64,000 bases of DNA from Centrapalus pauciflorus (taxonomy: Eukaryota > Streptophyta > Magnoliopsida > Asterales > Asteraceae): contig JAANYP010004792.1 in assembly GCA_020465985.1 (NCBI GenBank), forward strand, positions 46,672 through 110,671, given 5' to 3'. A program made the position numbers and the translations under genes. The notes under the pieces are model-generated. The model was given only the letters and a program-made list of their open reading frames with translations. It was not told where the DNA came from and made no database searches. Positions 38,426 to 51,729 of this stretch are shown here, piece after piece; positions within the stretch are counted from its first letter, which is position 1; each line of letters begins with the position of its first letter.

Positions 38426-38711
38426 TCACGCACATGCATACATACATTACATTACATATATAGGAAGGATCATATAAAAAGATAAATAATATCGAGAAAT
38501 AAAGAAACAATGTGGACCATACATTTCATTTGATAAAGAGTTGATATGATTGTAACAATGGTTAATTAAATGGTCATAACAGTGAACATGATTATACTTA
38601 TAAAGTTAAAAAAGAACCATCATAACATTCTTTCTCATTCATTAATACATAATATTTGTAATCAAAATATGAATATTCATACACACATATATGTATGTAT
38701 ATATTTATATA

Positions 38712-38922
38712 GGGTCGTGCTATACATACACCCCGATTTTTAACTTTAACAATCATACATCCCTTCTCTCACATGTTTTTTTAATTACATAAGACACACT
38801 AATTAAATTAAATTTGTCTCACACATTAAGAGGGAGGGAGGGGGGGGGGGGGGGAGAGAGAGAGGAGGGAAGGGTATATGATTAGCAATATGAGAGGGGT
38901 GTGTGTGAAATGCCCATTCAAC
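38712..38922. mobile_element. Possible small TIR element with poly-G run
   Basis: The ends GGGTCGTGCTATACATACAC and the inverse of GTGTGTGTGAAATGCCC match loosely, as do the adjoining AATCATA segments. It includes a 15-17 nt G run (38837-38855). TA-rich DNA lies on the left. Weak. Confidence 0.3.
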
Positions 38923-39841
38923 ATGTATATTGACTATTACATATTTTATCAGAGTTCATGTGCTATAAGAGGCCCAATGATCATTAATACTAAATACAAT
39001 TAACGAACTAATTAAAAGTTTCCAATATTAAAACATGATATATAGAACTATTACCAATGTTTTCATATTATTACAATTCTTGATTGTTTCTTCTTCATAT
39101 ATCTTGCATCTCTAACCACCAGTTAAATATAATCAAAGGAAAATCAACTACATGAACCCATTTATCGTTGTGATTTCCGAATAAGGTCCAACTCTCCATA
39201 TTATTATCACCGGTATCTTTTAACTTAGTTAAATCCGGTCTCGAACCCAGTAAAATTCACCTGCATTTGAAGTATGGGGAAAAAGGTAAGCAATTAAATT
39301 GCCTAGTGAGTGACTAGCTCAACACGACACCACATACACGTAACAAATCATGCATTGATAACATAGAGTATGAATAAACATTTAATAATCATTGTAGAAT
39401 GTTTCATATAAAAGGCTCCACAATATCATAACATTATGAGATTGAGGTCAAAGAAGATGAGACATAACAAGAGGGAGACTCTTGACTATGTCACGACAAC
39501 ATCATCATGTTATGAATACGTCCAGGAAACGTGATGACACCAAAAATCATCGGGGCCCGCAGTACGGGACATCGTACTCTCGCCAACAATGAAGTACGGT
39601 ATCATAACTAGAGATTATCGACAAGTATGGATATATCATCATACTCTGAGATTATCGGTAAGTATGGTTACATTATACATCACACACAGTAATGTACCAT
39701 GATATACTCACATAAATATGAGCATGTACATGTCATGAATATCAATAGGACTTCAATGAGGTAAGTGTATAAGAGCCAATGAGCATGGACGAATGATGCA
39801 AGTGCATACGTTGGGTATAAGCAATTAAGAATCATGATGAG
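38923..39841. other. Non-coding region, possible LTR fragment
   Basis: No gene. 39270-39560 (CACCTGCA, GAGTGACTAGCTCAACACGACACC) resembles part of a plant gypsy LTR on the minus strand, but no ends can be fixed. The region includes short repeats (AGATTATCG(A/G)(C/T)AAGTATGG, 39610-39670). Confidence 0.4.
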
Positions 39842-40963
39842 TGATAGGACTATAATTTTACATGTTTCTAGTATCATCTTAGGCTCATTTTAAGCACATA
39901 TGCTTCGTAACTTCCATATTATTACTCCTAAATTTTGTTTCAGGGTCAAGAAGTCAAATGGAAGCAGCTCGAGAAAATTCAGCGCGAACCGAGCCGGTGG
40001 GGGCGCAAACCTGCGCCACCCTACACTACAATACAGAAGATTTCAGAGTTAGAGAGCACTTCCAGCGCAGCCCAGGCCGTACTCCCAGCGCAGGGGGCGC
40101 ATGCCTACGCCCAGGCCTACGCTGGTTAAATTCTCAGCAGACGCGTTTTTGAGCCCAAAACCTTAAAAATCACTCCCTCTATAAATAGAGGTCGATGGCA
40201 GCCGATTTGGGGAGGGGGGTCCCGAAAGTGTTGAAAAAAGCAGCGAAGCCCTACCGGAGTTGATTCACGATTCAAGTACGAAGAAGGTGGATTGCAACCG
40301 TTCGAGATACGATGATGTCTCCAACCATTCCCGGTGAAGAGCACACGCTGAGCGGCTAAACACCATAACCGTTTGCGGAAGATCTACGGTTAAGTTTTAC
40401 ATTCTTGAATTTTACTTTATGTTTTGATGTATTTCGTGTTTCTTGAATATTTTATGTGTTAAGCAAATGATAAGCATTCGATTATTATGAGTAGATAGTT
40501 TGATTGGTAAAAGCAAGATAGTTCATATGATATTATTATTTGTGTCGAGTCCATTAGTTTAGGGATTAAGACAAGTAATGAACGTTGCATGCGTTATGCC
40601 GAGATTTATTGATTAAAGTGTCTATGATTAATTTAACTACGCAATTGATTATGTCTATGTGATTGTTTGCATGAAATTCAAGTGGGTAATAACTTATGCC
40701 AAAGTGATTCCGTAAATGGTTATCTTCAAATTGCCCTGTTAATCAATTCATTAGTTGTTTGTCGTTGTTTTAGTTATAATTTAGTTGTAACCATTATTCC
40801 AAACAAATCAGTCAATTTACTATTTAATCGCTTTTAATAGATTAAAGAAACTAGCTAATTAACCCTAATTCACATGCACACTCCCTGCGGATTCGACCCT
40901 TACTTCTCTAAGCTAATAGTTAGATTTAAGGTTACTTCTACGGGCCACAACGACGGCTCATCA
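39842..40963 (+). mobile_element. 5' LTR of an Athila/Tat-like element
   Basis: TGATAGGACTATAA...GGCTCATCA, 1122 bp, alignable with the solo LTR at 274-1389. It is followed by a PBS. TATA box CTATAAATAG at 40189-40198; a GC-rich stretch of CCTACGC / AGCGCAG repeats (40060-40130) lies just upstream. Left duplication cannot be checked because the element is incomplete. Confidence 0.8.
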
Positions 40964-41379
40964 GATTTTTGCGCCGTTGCCGGGGAGTGGTAACGTTAGT
41001 TAGGGCTAGAAGTTAGTTTTAGCCTTAGTTTTAAGTACTTTAGTTTATTTATATTTAGTCTTTAATTTCCTATTATTAAAAAATCACATAAAAAATCGAA
41101 AAATCCAAAAGGGTAATCGTAGTCCTCTACTTTACTACCAAAAATATAATTAGTTTTAATAAGTAATTTAATTTAGCTTTTAATAGTTTATGCTCACACG
41201 TCGTTCGGCCACAAGATTGTCGCTATAATTTGAACCCGAAATCGAAAAAGTAGCTAAATCTCAATGAAAAACTGTTAGGATACAAAAACAACGAAGATTA
41301 ATCATGAAGAATTCAAGCGATCAGCGTATACATGCAGAGGACGAAAACGAGCGAGAGGAAGAAATTCCCACTCTAGAGG
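40964..41379 (+). pseudogene. PBS, leader and gag start of Athila-like element, truncated
   Basis: GCGCCGTTGCCGGGGA (40971-40986) is complementary to the 3' end of tRNA-Asp, the usual primer for Athila/Tat elements. A gag-like frame starts at ATG 41191 (MLTRRSATRL) but hits stops at once. The element is cut at 41379 by Sire-2, whose target duplication is probably AGAGG (41375-41379). The rest of this element must lie beyond the right end of the window. Confidence 0.7.
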
Positions 41380-41690
41380 TGTGAAAATGTAGTTTCTACC
41401 AATTCAATCAACAATATGCAATTAATAAGAACAATAAACGTAATCAACACTGAACGAATGCTTCGATAGATGAACTTGATGATTACAAAATGATGATCAG
41501 GAATATTCGTATACAGTGCTGCTATATCAGACTTGAATGCGTACAAAATGATTATCTGTCAGATCTACTAATTTGGAAAGTCAAAGTTGCTATTTATACA
41601 TTTATACAAACTATTAAGGAAGTACAAAAACAGTCCCTAGACTTTGTTTTTCATCAATTAAAAACATATCCTAACATTCTCCCCCTTTGA
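41380..41690 (-). repeat. 3' LTR and PPT of Sire-2
   Basis: 297-bp LTR, minus-strand TGTTAGGATATG (41676) to TTTTCACA (41380), with PPT AAAGGGGGAGAA (41677-41688). By eye clearly related to the Sire-3 LTR but more diverged than the Sire-1 pair, so different sub-lineages. Confidence 0.9.
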
Positions 41691-41707
41691 TGAAAATAGC
41701 AAAGTCG

Positions 41708-44700
41708 TTAAACTGATAAGCCCAGCTTTTGTTCAAACCTTCTGATACTTTTACGATCCGAAAGCCTCCATTCAATTTTTGAAATAAACTCAACCATGAG
41801 TCTTCGGTCGTTAACAGATAGGGCTCCTTTCTTTGTCTTCCTTTTCAGATCTGCTGCAAGCTTACCTTTCAAACCACTCATAACTTTAATCAAAGTACCA
41901 TCAGAAAACTTGTTCAGCTCCACACTCCTCATTGCTCTCAACTTCTTATTCCGATCTTTATACATGACTGCTGGATGCTTCACCATGATTACTTGAAATT
42001 CTTTCAGCTCACCAGCAAATTTAATATCTCTGTGAGGTGCAGTCATGTTTATCTTCCTCATGCCTCTTTCAACCCCAATCTGTAGATCTTGCACTGACAT
42101 TAATACCAATTTGGTATGCATAAAGTGAAACAGTGTCTTTAGCGCAAATCTACAGTGTTCATTTCTTTTGTTTCTGCACAGTTCATCAAAAAGATCTTCA
42201 ATATCTACCAAGTGCATGTTGAACATGTCAGCTTCTGTGAACACATAAGTATTTCCATCTGATCTTGTAACAGTGAATTTTGGATGAAACACCTTAACAA
42301 ATCTTTCTTTTTCAATCTTCACAAGGTCAACAATTCTGAATTCGCTCTTAACCTTCTCAACCTCCTGTGTTTTGTTTCTCAGAAAACTGGCATAGTTAAC
42401 CAGATTAGGCATGTTCGGCTCTAGTACTCTAAACAACTTGTGGAATGAACATGGAGCTTGCTTCTTGCAAAAGATCCGTTTCTCCAGAATATCTTTAATA
42501 TACGGCATCTTGTTCCTTTTTCTGATAAATTCCGCAGATCTGTTTTCTGGAAGTTCAAGCTTTTTCACCTTCTTCTTGCTTATCTCATCCTTATTTAAAA
42601 AGTTAGCATATCTTGAATCTCCCTCTGAACCACTTGCTGTGCTTCAAATCTAAGTCTATGTTGTTTCTTCGATTCATCGGCAAGCACATACTCATTAAAA
42701 AACCTATCCATCACTTCAACTTCATTCAAAACAACTATTTCTTGAGCCACACTGCTCTCAACATGAAATTCTTCAAATTCTTCTTTAATTTGTACAACCA
42801 CCTCAGGCTTTTCAACCGTTGGTGTTGATTCAACATCCTTCAAAATTTCCTCAACTAACACTTCCTCCTCCTCAATTCTTTCAGCTCTAAAATCTACATC
42901 AGTCAAAGCTATTATGTCATCATCTTCAGATACTTCAATATACTCCTCTCTCTCTTCACCTGTCCCTTGAACACTTAACACTTGAATCTTCTCTTGAACA
43001 TCTTCCTCTGAATCAATATACTCAATAAAATGATAAATATCGGACTGAGTGTTCAAAGGAACTGGGACATCTTCATAAAGAATCAATCCCAGCTCTCTCT
43101 GTTCACCAGCTGATTCTTTGGATCCCCCAGCTTCTTTTTCCTGAGCTTCCGGCTCCTTTTCTGGATATGTTATCATTAACATCCCAGGCGTTGGTTCATC
43201 AAGCTTTCTCCTCTTCTCCCCCTCATGAGGAGCATCATCGGAGTCTTCGTCATGCTCATCATGTTTCCTCTTGGACGAGGAAGCTTGAGCCTTGCAGGTT
43301 TCTTCTACTGCAGCCACCCTCTCTGAAAGATTTCCTAACGCGGTTACCACAGTATTTTCCAGGCTGATCATGCGTTCTCGCATCTCATCAAACTGCTCAA
43401 AAACAAAGTCCTTCAACTCTTCCTTCAACTCTTCTATAGCTTGTTTTGACTCAGATTGCTTAACAGACTCCTCTGCAACATCTTTTCCCTTTAAAAACTT
43501 CTGAATATTTGTCATTTGAGCCATTACCTCAGCTAACTGATTAGATACATGCATATTTACACCAGACACAGCTTCATTCAATGCACTTGTCAAGGTTGAT
43601 TCTGTAACAAATGGGGATAAACTCACCACTGGGTCACGTAGACTTCCAGTTGTCACAGCAGTCGAACTTGTATAAAGAACTTCTGTGTGGCCAGTGCTCA
43701 GAGTTGGTAGTGTTGTTTCTCTGACTGGACTTCCACCCTCTTCAAGTGACGGAGCAACAAATGCTTCCGTTACTGAGGGTTTTCCAGTGGGAACACTAAG
43801 TTCAACCACACTCACTTCAACAAATGAAGTTGACTCAAGTGTCCTAGAGTGTATAGGAACTAGACTCGGTGATTGAAAAGAAGTCGTACACACGGGCAGT
43901 TGTGCACTTGTTTCAATATCCATTAAGTCCAAATGACTTTCGGATAGATCGTGTGGTTCATCCCTGTGTTCAATTGAAATAGTCTCCTGTTGAGAGGAGA
44001 CTGAGTGGATAGTTGGGTGTGCAATCGTCAGTGGGATACTGACTTGTTCAATGTTAACTCTCATAGGAGAGCTAACAGTAGACGTGGTTAAATCCCGGCT
44101 TTCTAGGTTCATGGTCTCCCTCACACTCTCTACAACAATTTGTACAATATCTACCATCATCCCTCCTCCCTCATGATGATCACCTCCATCATCACCATCA
44201 TCATCATCATCATCTCCTTCTCCCTCTTCTTCTTGTATATCAGACAACGTCCTCTCAGAATCTGACTTTTCAGCTTCTTCCTCACCACCCCTCACACTAA
44301 CATCTCCCTCACTCTCTGAATGGGCAACCTGAACTTCAGCCCCTTGCTGAGGTTCCTCTATCCTTAAAGCTCCTGGGCTAAGAGATCCCGGTTCCTGGGT
44401 CTCTATCGGAGCATGATCTATTCGATATAATCTCACATTCTCACTTTCTTGATCCGCATATTTGAGCAACGACTCTGGAATTGGCATAATGTTTGCATTT
44501 GGGGAGTCCGGCACTTCGTGTAGGCTCATCATAACATAATCCGGACACCTCTGAGAATTGGCTCGCTTCAGAATATTTTCATTGGCACGAAGGAGCCCTC
44601 GGATAAGAATCTGTATGAATCTCTGAAGTGGCACAAATTTTCTTGCTCTATTCGTTGTTTTTGCAAGCACAATCTCTTTCAAATCTTCCCATATGCACTG

Positions 44701-45395
44701 AGTAAAGTCATAATGCTTGTTGAATGCTATCCCATGAAATATTCTCAAGCAATGAATGCTGCATCTGTCAATCCCTGTATGTTTTGAAGTCATGCACCTA
44801 TTTATGAATCCAAATAGGGTATACCATTCTCCATTTAAACCATTCTTGTGAAACTTTGAGCTCTTCGGAAGTGGCTTTGAGTAGCCCAAGCAGATTAAGT
44901 CATGTACCAGCTCTTCATCAGAAACAAAATCTTCAAAGTCTGCCAATTCTGGGAAATTTACAGTGTCATGCGTCTCGGAAGATATAGATTATGACGCAGT
45001 CTTGCTAGAGTGATTTTCATTTTGAACTGGTCTATTGTCACTTTAAAATGATGATTTCCGTCAACAGGAACAAATTTGACAGTGTGCCAAAATTGTTGTA
45101 GATACACTTGAGGAATAGACGGTTTGTATTGAAGCAGATACCCGAGTGGATGGCCTTTCAAAATGTCCACAATGATAGGATGGCTTACTTTAATAACCTT
45201 GGTATCTAAACGATGGTTATTATCACGGAAAGGAAGGCAATGTTTAGGTTTTACGAGCTGGTTATCTGGGATAATGTTTGTTTGTGATGAACGGGCAACT
45301 GAGGTAGATCTAACTGGGGTAGATACAAGGGTATGATTTGATGATGAATGAGAATCAGAGGAATTTGAGTTCTGAGATTGTACTGGGGATGCCAT
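41708..45395 (-). pseudogene. ORF3 of Sire-2, two frameshifts
   Basis: The most complete ORF3 in the window. ATG at 45395; one frameshift near 44973 (after the KITLARLRHNL block) and one near 42595 (in QDMLT). Otherwise open to the stop at 41708, for a span of about 1230 codons. Domains in order: Ser-rich N-terminus, conserved ~290-residue block (QQFWHTVKFVP, CLGYSKPLPKSSKF, GEWYTLFGFINRC), acidic stretch with DDDD and HH, Ser/Thr-rich region, coiled coil (around 43540-43310), basic cluster KRKH...KRRK (about 43280-43200), acidic region, C-terminal domain with VELNKFSDGTL. No signal peptide or transmembrane segment seen. Function unknown. Confidence 0.85.
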
Positions 45396-45403
45396 TTGAA
45401 CAC

Positions 45404-46790
45404 CTGTAAAAACCAAGAACATCATGTTAGTCATATCATGTACACAAATGACATCTGTCAAAAATGTAAAAAAATTGTAACATTTTATCAGAAATTGTCA
45501 AAACTTGTGATTTTCTTTTTAAAGCATCGGGTTTCCAGACAATAATAGTTAATTATTGAATGGACTCCAGAGTCAATCGTTTAGAGACCAATGTTAGAAA
45601 AACACAAATTTATAACAATTTCTTAAAAAAATGTGACATTTTTCTTAAATCATAAAAAATTCCACACTTAGAAGAATTTTCTGTTGAAACTCGAATTCAA
45701 CTATAAGTTCCTCAATGACTCTTGATCAATGTCGAGTAACATATGAAACAACTCGAATAATACTATAAACAACTCGAATGAGGTACACATGAAACTCGAA
45801 TAAGTCTCCTCAAAACTCGAATGACATATACATGAAACTCGAATAAGCCTATATACAACTCGAATGATGTATCTATGAAACTCGAATAAACTCATATACA
45901 ACTCGAATGATGTATCTATGTAACTCGAATAAACTCATATACAACTCGAATGATATATCTATTAAACTCGAATAAACCTATGTACTAAACTCGAATGGAA
46001 CATGGGATCCATCATGACCAAGTCATTTTCTCGATAACACCATTTTCCCAACTCGAATAAGCTTGAAGCACTTATGTTCTGAAAATTTTCTAAGTGTTAC
46101 ACACACACTTGTCAACTCGCATGAAACACAAATGTTTCTCGAATGTAATGTGTATTAAACTCGACTAACTCTGAATTCTATATGAATCAACTCGAATAAG
46201 TCATGATGCAACTCGAATTACTCACTGGTGCAACTCAAATGACCTACTGATGCAACTCGAATGACTTACTGATGCAACTCGAATGACTCTTAACATACAA
46301 CTCGAATGACTCACTGATGCTTTATTCGAGAAATTTCTTTTTATTTTTCTACAAGTCTAAAACTCACTGATTTTGATGAATTTAATTTCAAGGATCATTT
46401 TCAGTGTTTTAAAACATTTACCCCCTTCGAAAATGTATTTTAAACACATTTATTTTACTGAACTTTGAACAAAAACAACTTTAAAGCTGTTAAAAATTCA
46501 AATTTCAGATTACTTCAAAAACTCGAAACTGTTTCATTAGAAAATCAATGATTCTGTTTGTGTGAAGTAAAGATGACTTATGAAACTTCAGATTCATAGT
46601 CATACTACCAATACGAACAACATCACACAATTAATTTCAGTTTCATGAACAAATCACATTATTTACCATTAACGGTCAAGAACACAAAAAGAAAAATAAC
46701 CAAAATAGACGAACAGGTAGATTCAAACTTCACATACTAAGCATATACTCTAAACATATAAAGAAACAAACTGAAAAAAATTTTACTCAC
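45404..46790 (-). other. Predicted 5'-UTR intron before ORF3 (Sire-2)
   Basis: Donor ATATT|GTGAGTAA (46785-46790), branch word CTAACATGAT, T-rich tract and acceptor TTTTTACAG|G, eight bases before the ATG. 1387 nt. Contains ATTCGAGTT repeats at 45690-46330. Matches the positions in Sire-1 and Sire-3. Confidence 0.6.
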
Positions 46791-46971
46791 AATATTGATG
46801 AAAAAATTGTCGGTTGTGGGTTTGAGCTTTCTTTGAAATGAAGTAATCTAGTCGGAGAAGATGATGAAATGTAATTTCCGGAAAAAGTGAATTTGAAATT
46901 GAAATTTCAAATTTATAGTCAAGTTTACCCGGCCCAATTTTAAAGTTTTCAAATTTGAAATATCCGGCCCA
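46791..46971 (-). promoter_or_regulatory. Putative internal promoter and first exon of ORF3 (Sire-2)
   Basis: Minus strand: TGGGCCGG at 46964-46971 and 46929-46936, CTATAAATTTG (46908-46918), pyrimidine-rich CATCATCTTCTCC, exon to the donor. Confidence 0.55.
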
Positions 46972-47189
46972 TCATCTACATCAAATTAGCCCACACACTA
47001 ATTATTTCAATCAAAAATTGTGACTAAAAAAAATTTGAATTTTAAAAAAAATATTAACAGCACACAAAACAAAACAAAAAAAATTTTTAAAATGTACTTA
47101 AAAAAAAATTCACACAGAAAAAAAAAATTTTGCACATAAAAAAACAAAAACAAAAAAATTGAAACCTCATAAAAAATATTAACAATACG

Positions 47190-47335
47190 CATTTGCTCCC
47201 CCTTGAATTTCTGAAAGTTGCTCCCCCTCAACTGGATTTTTTAATTTCTCAGCTCTGCTCCCCCTACAAAATAACAGATAATTTTTATCAGATTTATTCA
47301 ATCTCAGATAAATTTCTTTTCTGCTCCCCCTGCAC
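47190..47335 (-). promoter_or_regulatory. Block of four polypurine tracts after pol (Sire-2)
   Basis: Four minus-strand GGGGGAG-type tracts (plus-strand CTCCCCC at about 47193, 47221, 47259 and 47323), spaced as in Sire-1 and Sire-3. Confidence 0.7.
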
Positions 47336-47469
47336 ATGACAATTCAGATCTTGTTAAATTCTAAAGAATATAAACTTTTTATGATTCATGAATTTAACAT
47401 CAGATAAAAATCACTTAAAAAATTGAAAATTTTAAAATTATAATTTTGAAACTACTGAATTATTAAATC

Positions 47470-50400
47470 TTAACGATTCAACATACCTAATTTGTATACC
47501 AAAAAATTAAACCGCTTTTCATCTAACGCTTTGGTAAACAAATCAGCTAGTTGATATTCAGTAGGTACAAAATATAATTCTATATTTCCATTTTCTACAT
47601 GATCTTTTATGAAATGATACCGAATGTCAATGTGTTTCGTTTTTGAATGTTGCACTGGATTTGATGCAATAGCTATTGCGCTCTGAGAATCACAATATAT
47701 TGGAATTTTCTTGGGTGTAACCCCGTAATCACGCAGTTGGCTCTTCATCCACAACACCTGAGAACAGCAGGATGATACAGCAACGTACTCTGCTTCAGCT
47801 GTAGACAATGAAACACAATGTTGTTTCTTGGATGACCAACATACGGGTTTGTCACCTAAGAACTGTACTGCTCCTGACGTACTCTTTCTGTCCATCTTAT
47901 CACCTGCGTGATCAGCGTCAGAAAAAGCAGTCAGATTAAATGAAGATTCTCTAGGATACCACAAACCAAGATTTGGAGTTCCTTTGAGATATCTTAAAAT
48001 TCGTTTTGCAGCTGTTAAGTGTGATTCTTTAGGATTTGCCTGATATCTAGCACAGACACATGTAGCAAACATAATATCTGGTCTACTAGCTGTTAAGTAC
48101 ATTAATGACCCAATTATACCTCGATAATGAGTCACATCTACAGGTTTCCCTGAGATGTCCGCATCGAGTTTTGACTTTGAATCCGGAGCCATGGGAGTTT
48201 TCATAGGAGTACTATTGACCACGTTAAATTTCTTTAACATGTCTTGTATATATTTTGACTGATTGATAAAAATACCATCAGTTAATTGTTTACTTGTAAT
48301 CCTAAGAAAAAATTTATTTCCCCCATCATGCTCATTTCGAATTTTTGGGACATTAAAAATGCGAATTTCTTACAAAATTCTGGATTTGTAGACCCAAATA
48401 TTATATCATCTACATATATCTGTATATCTATGATATCTGACCCCTGACGTTTTATAAACAGGGTTGTGTCAACTGCACCTTTTGTAAATCCACATCTCAA
48501 TAGATATGTTGAGAATGCATCATACCAAGCACGAGGTGCTTGTTTAAGGCCATACAGTGACTTATCTAAAATATATACATGATCAGGTTTCGAAGGATCA
48601 GTAAACCCTTCCGGCTGATATGTATATACTTCATCTGTTAGCTCCCCGTTTAAAAACGCAGTTTTAACATCCATTTGATATACTGTAAAATTTTTATGAG
48701 CGGCAAAAGCTAAAAACATCCTAATAGCTTCAATTCGTGCAACTGGTGCGAATGTTTCATCATAATCAATCCCTTCTTGTTGGCTGTATCCTTTGGCCAC
48801 GAGACGAGCTTTATTCCGAATAATGACACCATGTTTATCTTTCTTGTTCTTAAAGATCCATTTCGTGCCTATAATGGATTTGTCTTTTGGGCGCTCAACA
48901 AGTCTCCAGACCTTTAACCGTTCGAACTGGTTGAGTTCTTCTTGCATTGCCACAATCCAATCAGCATCCAGAAGAGCTTCTTTTACATTTTTGGGCTCAA
49001 TCTTACTCAAAAAATTTGAAAATAAGCATTCATTTATAGTAGCCCTTCTGGTTTGGACTGATGCAGATGGATCACCAATGATGTTTTCTATTGGGTGATT
49101 TCTTGTCCACTTAACTGTATGTGGAAACTGTTCTATTGGGTCTTGGTTGGGATTGAGATCTAGATATGGTTCGGGAGTTACTGCAGATGTTGTAGGTGGG
49201 ACATCTGAGGTAGGAGCTTCTGAATGTTCAGAAGTAATGGGGGTTTCAGAAGAATGTGGAGGTTCAATTGGTTGTACAATCTCAGTAGTTGACTGCACAT
49301 TTGCTGTTGAAGCTTCTCCAGTTTCTTCTGAACCTTGTTGTTGAGAAAGATCAGAGACTATGACTGGATCTTCAGTAATCCTGTCAGGCACCAAATTTTG
49401 AACATTAGTTTTGGGCTTTTCAAAATAGTCTTCATAAAAATTCTCAAACAACTTATATAATTCTGAATGTTCAGCATTTTGTTCAGTTGACTCCAATGAA
49501 GTCTGCATATTAGGTTCGGGTCCTGAACTGGTGTGTTCAGAAGCCATTACCACTCCTTCGTCGAATTTGACATTTATGCTCTCGTTGACTGTCTTGGTTC
49601 TCTTGTTGTACACTCGAAAAGCAACCGACTCCTTTGAATACCCGATGAATATGCCTTCATCCGCCTTTTGATTAAACTTTCCCAGATTGTCTTTATCGTT
49701 CAGAATAAAGCATCTGCAGCCAAAGACATGGAAAAATTTAATATTAGGTATTCGTTTATTAATCAGTTCATAAGGAGTCTTTCCGAATCTCTTATTTATT
49801 ATTGAACGATTTTGTGTGAAACAAGCTAATGCAACTGCTTCTGCCCACAAAAATAACGGTAAATTGGAATATGCCAGCATCGTCCTAGCTGATTCCACTA
49901 GTGTCCGATTTCTTCTTTCAACGACACCATTCTGTTGTGGAGTTCGAGCAGCTGAAAACTGATGTGTAATTCATATTGAATTCAAGAATGAGTCAAGTGA
50001 TTTGTTCTTGAACTCTGTTCCGTTGTCTGAGCGGATTGTTTGAATTGTGAGTTGCAACTTTACTTGTATTTTTCGGATGAATTCGATGATCGTTTTGGTT
50101 GCATCTGATTTGGATCTCAGGAAGAAAACCCACGTATATCGTGAATAGTCATCAACTATCACCAATACATATCGTTTCTTATTTATGCTTTGTACTCTCA
50201 TTGGTCCACACAAATCCATATGCAATAATTCCAGTGCTCTCGTGGATGAGTGTTCTGTTTTGGATTTGTGTGTGGCTCTTGTCATCTTTCCTTTTTCACA
50301 TGCCGCACATAATTCTTCCTTTTGAAATTTGAGCGTCGGCAGCCCTTTAACTAACCCTCCTTTCGCTAGGTTGGTTAACTCATTGAAGTTCAGATGTGAA

Positions 50401-50819
50401 AGACGACGATGCCACAGCCACGCTGTTTTAGATGTAGCTTTTGACAATAAGCAGACATCTTTCTTCAGATTGATTGAGGCTAAATCAATGGAGTACAAAT
50501 TTGTTTTCCTGTTTCCAGCCAAAATTTCTTTTCCTTCTCCGGATCTGATGCTGCACCGATTGGCTTTGAAATTGACTTCTAATCCTTTGTCACACAATTG
50601 TCCAATGCTAAATAGATTGTGTCCTAGACCATCAACATAGAAGACCTTTTGGATGGTGATTTTGTCGTATTTTAGACTTCCGTAGCCTTTGATCGGACAA
50701 AACTGATCATTTCCAAATCTGACCGTCCCACAGAACTTTTCTACAAAGTCCGTGAGTGTGTCTCGTTGTCCGGTCATATGTTTGGAGCAGCCGGAGTCAA
50801 GGTACCAGACATGGTTTAC
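47470..50819 (-). pseudogene. pol of Sire-2, one stop and one frameshift
   Basis: Minus-strand pol. Protease WYLDSGCS; HRRLSHLNF...CAACEKGK zinc region; integrase SDNGTEF intact; RT with YVDD in IQIYVDDIIFGS; RNase H complete to GMLNR, stop at 47470. A Gly-to-stop (TGA) change near 49971 interrupts integrase between its second Asp and the Glu, and a 1-bp deletion near 48287 breaks RT after FFLGLQV. Otherwise well preserved. Starts in the +1 frame relative to gag. Confidence 0.9.
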
Positions 50820-51413
50820 CTATAAGACTAAGTAGCACATGAGGTACCCACTTGTAGTTGGGTACTTTAGTTTTAGGTAAATCATGCACAGTATTATTTG
50901 TTTTTCTAACAGATATGGCTTTTAGCTGATCATTTGAAGTTATTTTAGGTACCCATTTTTGAACTGTTCTTTTAGGTATCCATTTTTGTACAATTCGCGG
51001 TGGAATTGCTTTTGAAGTAATTTTCTTTGGAACCTTTTATTTGTTCATAAAATGGGTCCTTCTTCTTCGGTTGCCATACGAGCTTATTAGATTTAACAAC
51101 TGCAGGCTTACAAGCATAAGAATTCAAAGCAATTAAGTCCTTTCTAGAAAACTTTATACAAGAGTTTTTAACAAGTTTATTATTATTATTACAGACAGAC
51201 TGTTCATTTTTGTATTTCTATCTGTAACGTTTTTGTCCTTCACGCGCCACTCTTGTTTTAAACTCTTGTTTTTCTGTTCTCTTTCCTTCTTTCGCCAAAC
51301 TTGTTTTCTCGACCCGTTCACAACGATATCTGACATAAAAGAAGTATGAGAATTAGTAGATTTAGATGCTCGTTTTTTCTGTAAGCTTTTCATACCTGTT
51401 GAAGATTGGACTT
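50797..51413 (-). pseudogene. gag of Sire-2, C-terminal fragment
   Basis: Only the basic C-terminal tail of gag remains (VVNGSRKQVWRKK, KQEWRVKDK), with a frameshift near 51190 and further breaks near 51030. It is cut at 51413 by Sire-3; the bases GACTT at 51409-51413 are the expected target duplication. Confidence 0.8.
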
Positions 51414-51714
51414 TGTTAGAATATGTTTTTGATTGATGAAATATCAAAGTCTAGGGACTAATTGTGTAATTTCCTTATAGTTTGTAATTTGTATAAATAG
51501 TCATGTTGACTTTCCAAATAGGAAGAATCGGTCAGAAGATTTTCATTGTACGCATTCAATTCTGTAAAGCTGCTCTGTAAGAAGAAGAATATTCCAGATA
51601 TCATTTTTGTAATCATCAAGAGTATCAATCAAATCATTTGGTTAGTATTGAGTAAATTCTGTGTTCTTATTAATTGCATCTAGTTGATTGAATTGGAAGA
51701 AACTATTTTTCACA
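51414..51714 (+). repeat. 5' LTR of Sire-3
   Basis: 301 bp, TGTTAGAATATG to TTTTTCACA. TATA box TATAAATA at 51492-51499, giving the main RNA start probably some 30 bp downstream. Confidence 0.92.
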
Positions 51715-51716
51715 AT

Positions 51717-51729
51717 TGGTATCAGAGAC
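51717..51729 (+). other. Primer-binding site of Sire-3
   Basis: TGGTATCAGAGAC two bases after the LTR; initiator-Met tRNA type. Confidence 0.85.

Larger units (their letters stand above)
41380..51413 (-). mobile_element. Sire-2: Sirevirus-like element, 3' part, cut by Sire-3
   Basis: Same layout as Sire-1 on the minus strand: gag C-terminus (51413-50797), pol (50819-47470), polypurine block, spacer with promoter-like elements, ORF3, PPT, 3' LTR. The 5' part (rest of gag, leader, 5' LTR) was separated by insertion of Sire-3 and lies outside the window. All coding regions have breaks. Confidence 0.9.

Noticed and set aside
38456..38705. Further TIR element between 38463 and 38700
   Set aside because: Flanked by TA-rich DNA, but no inverted match between its ends could be found.
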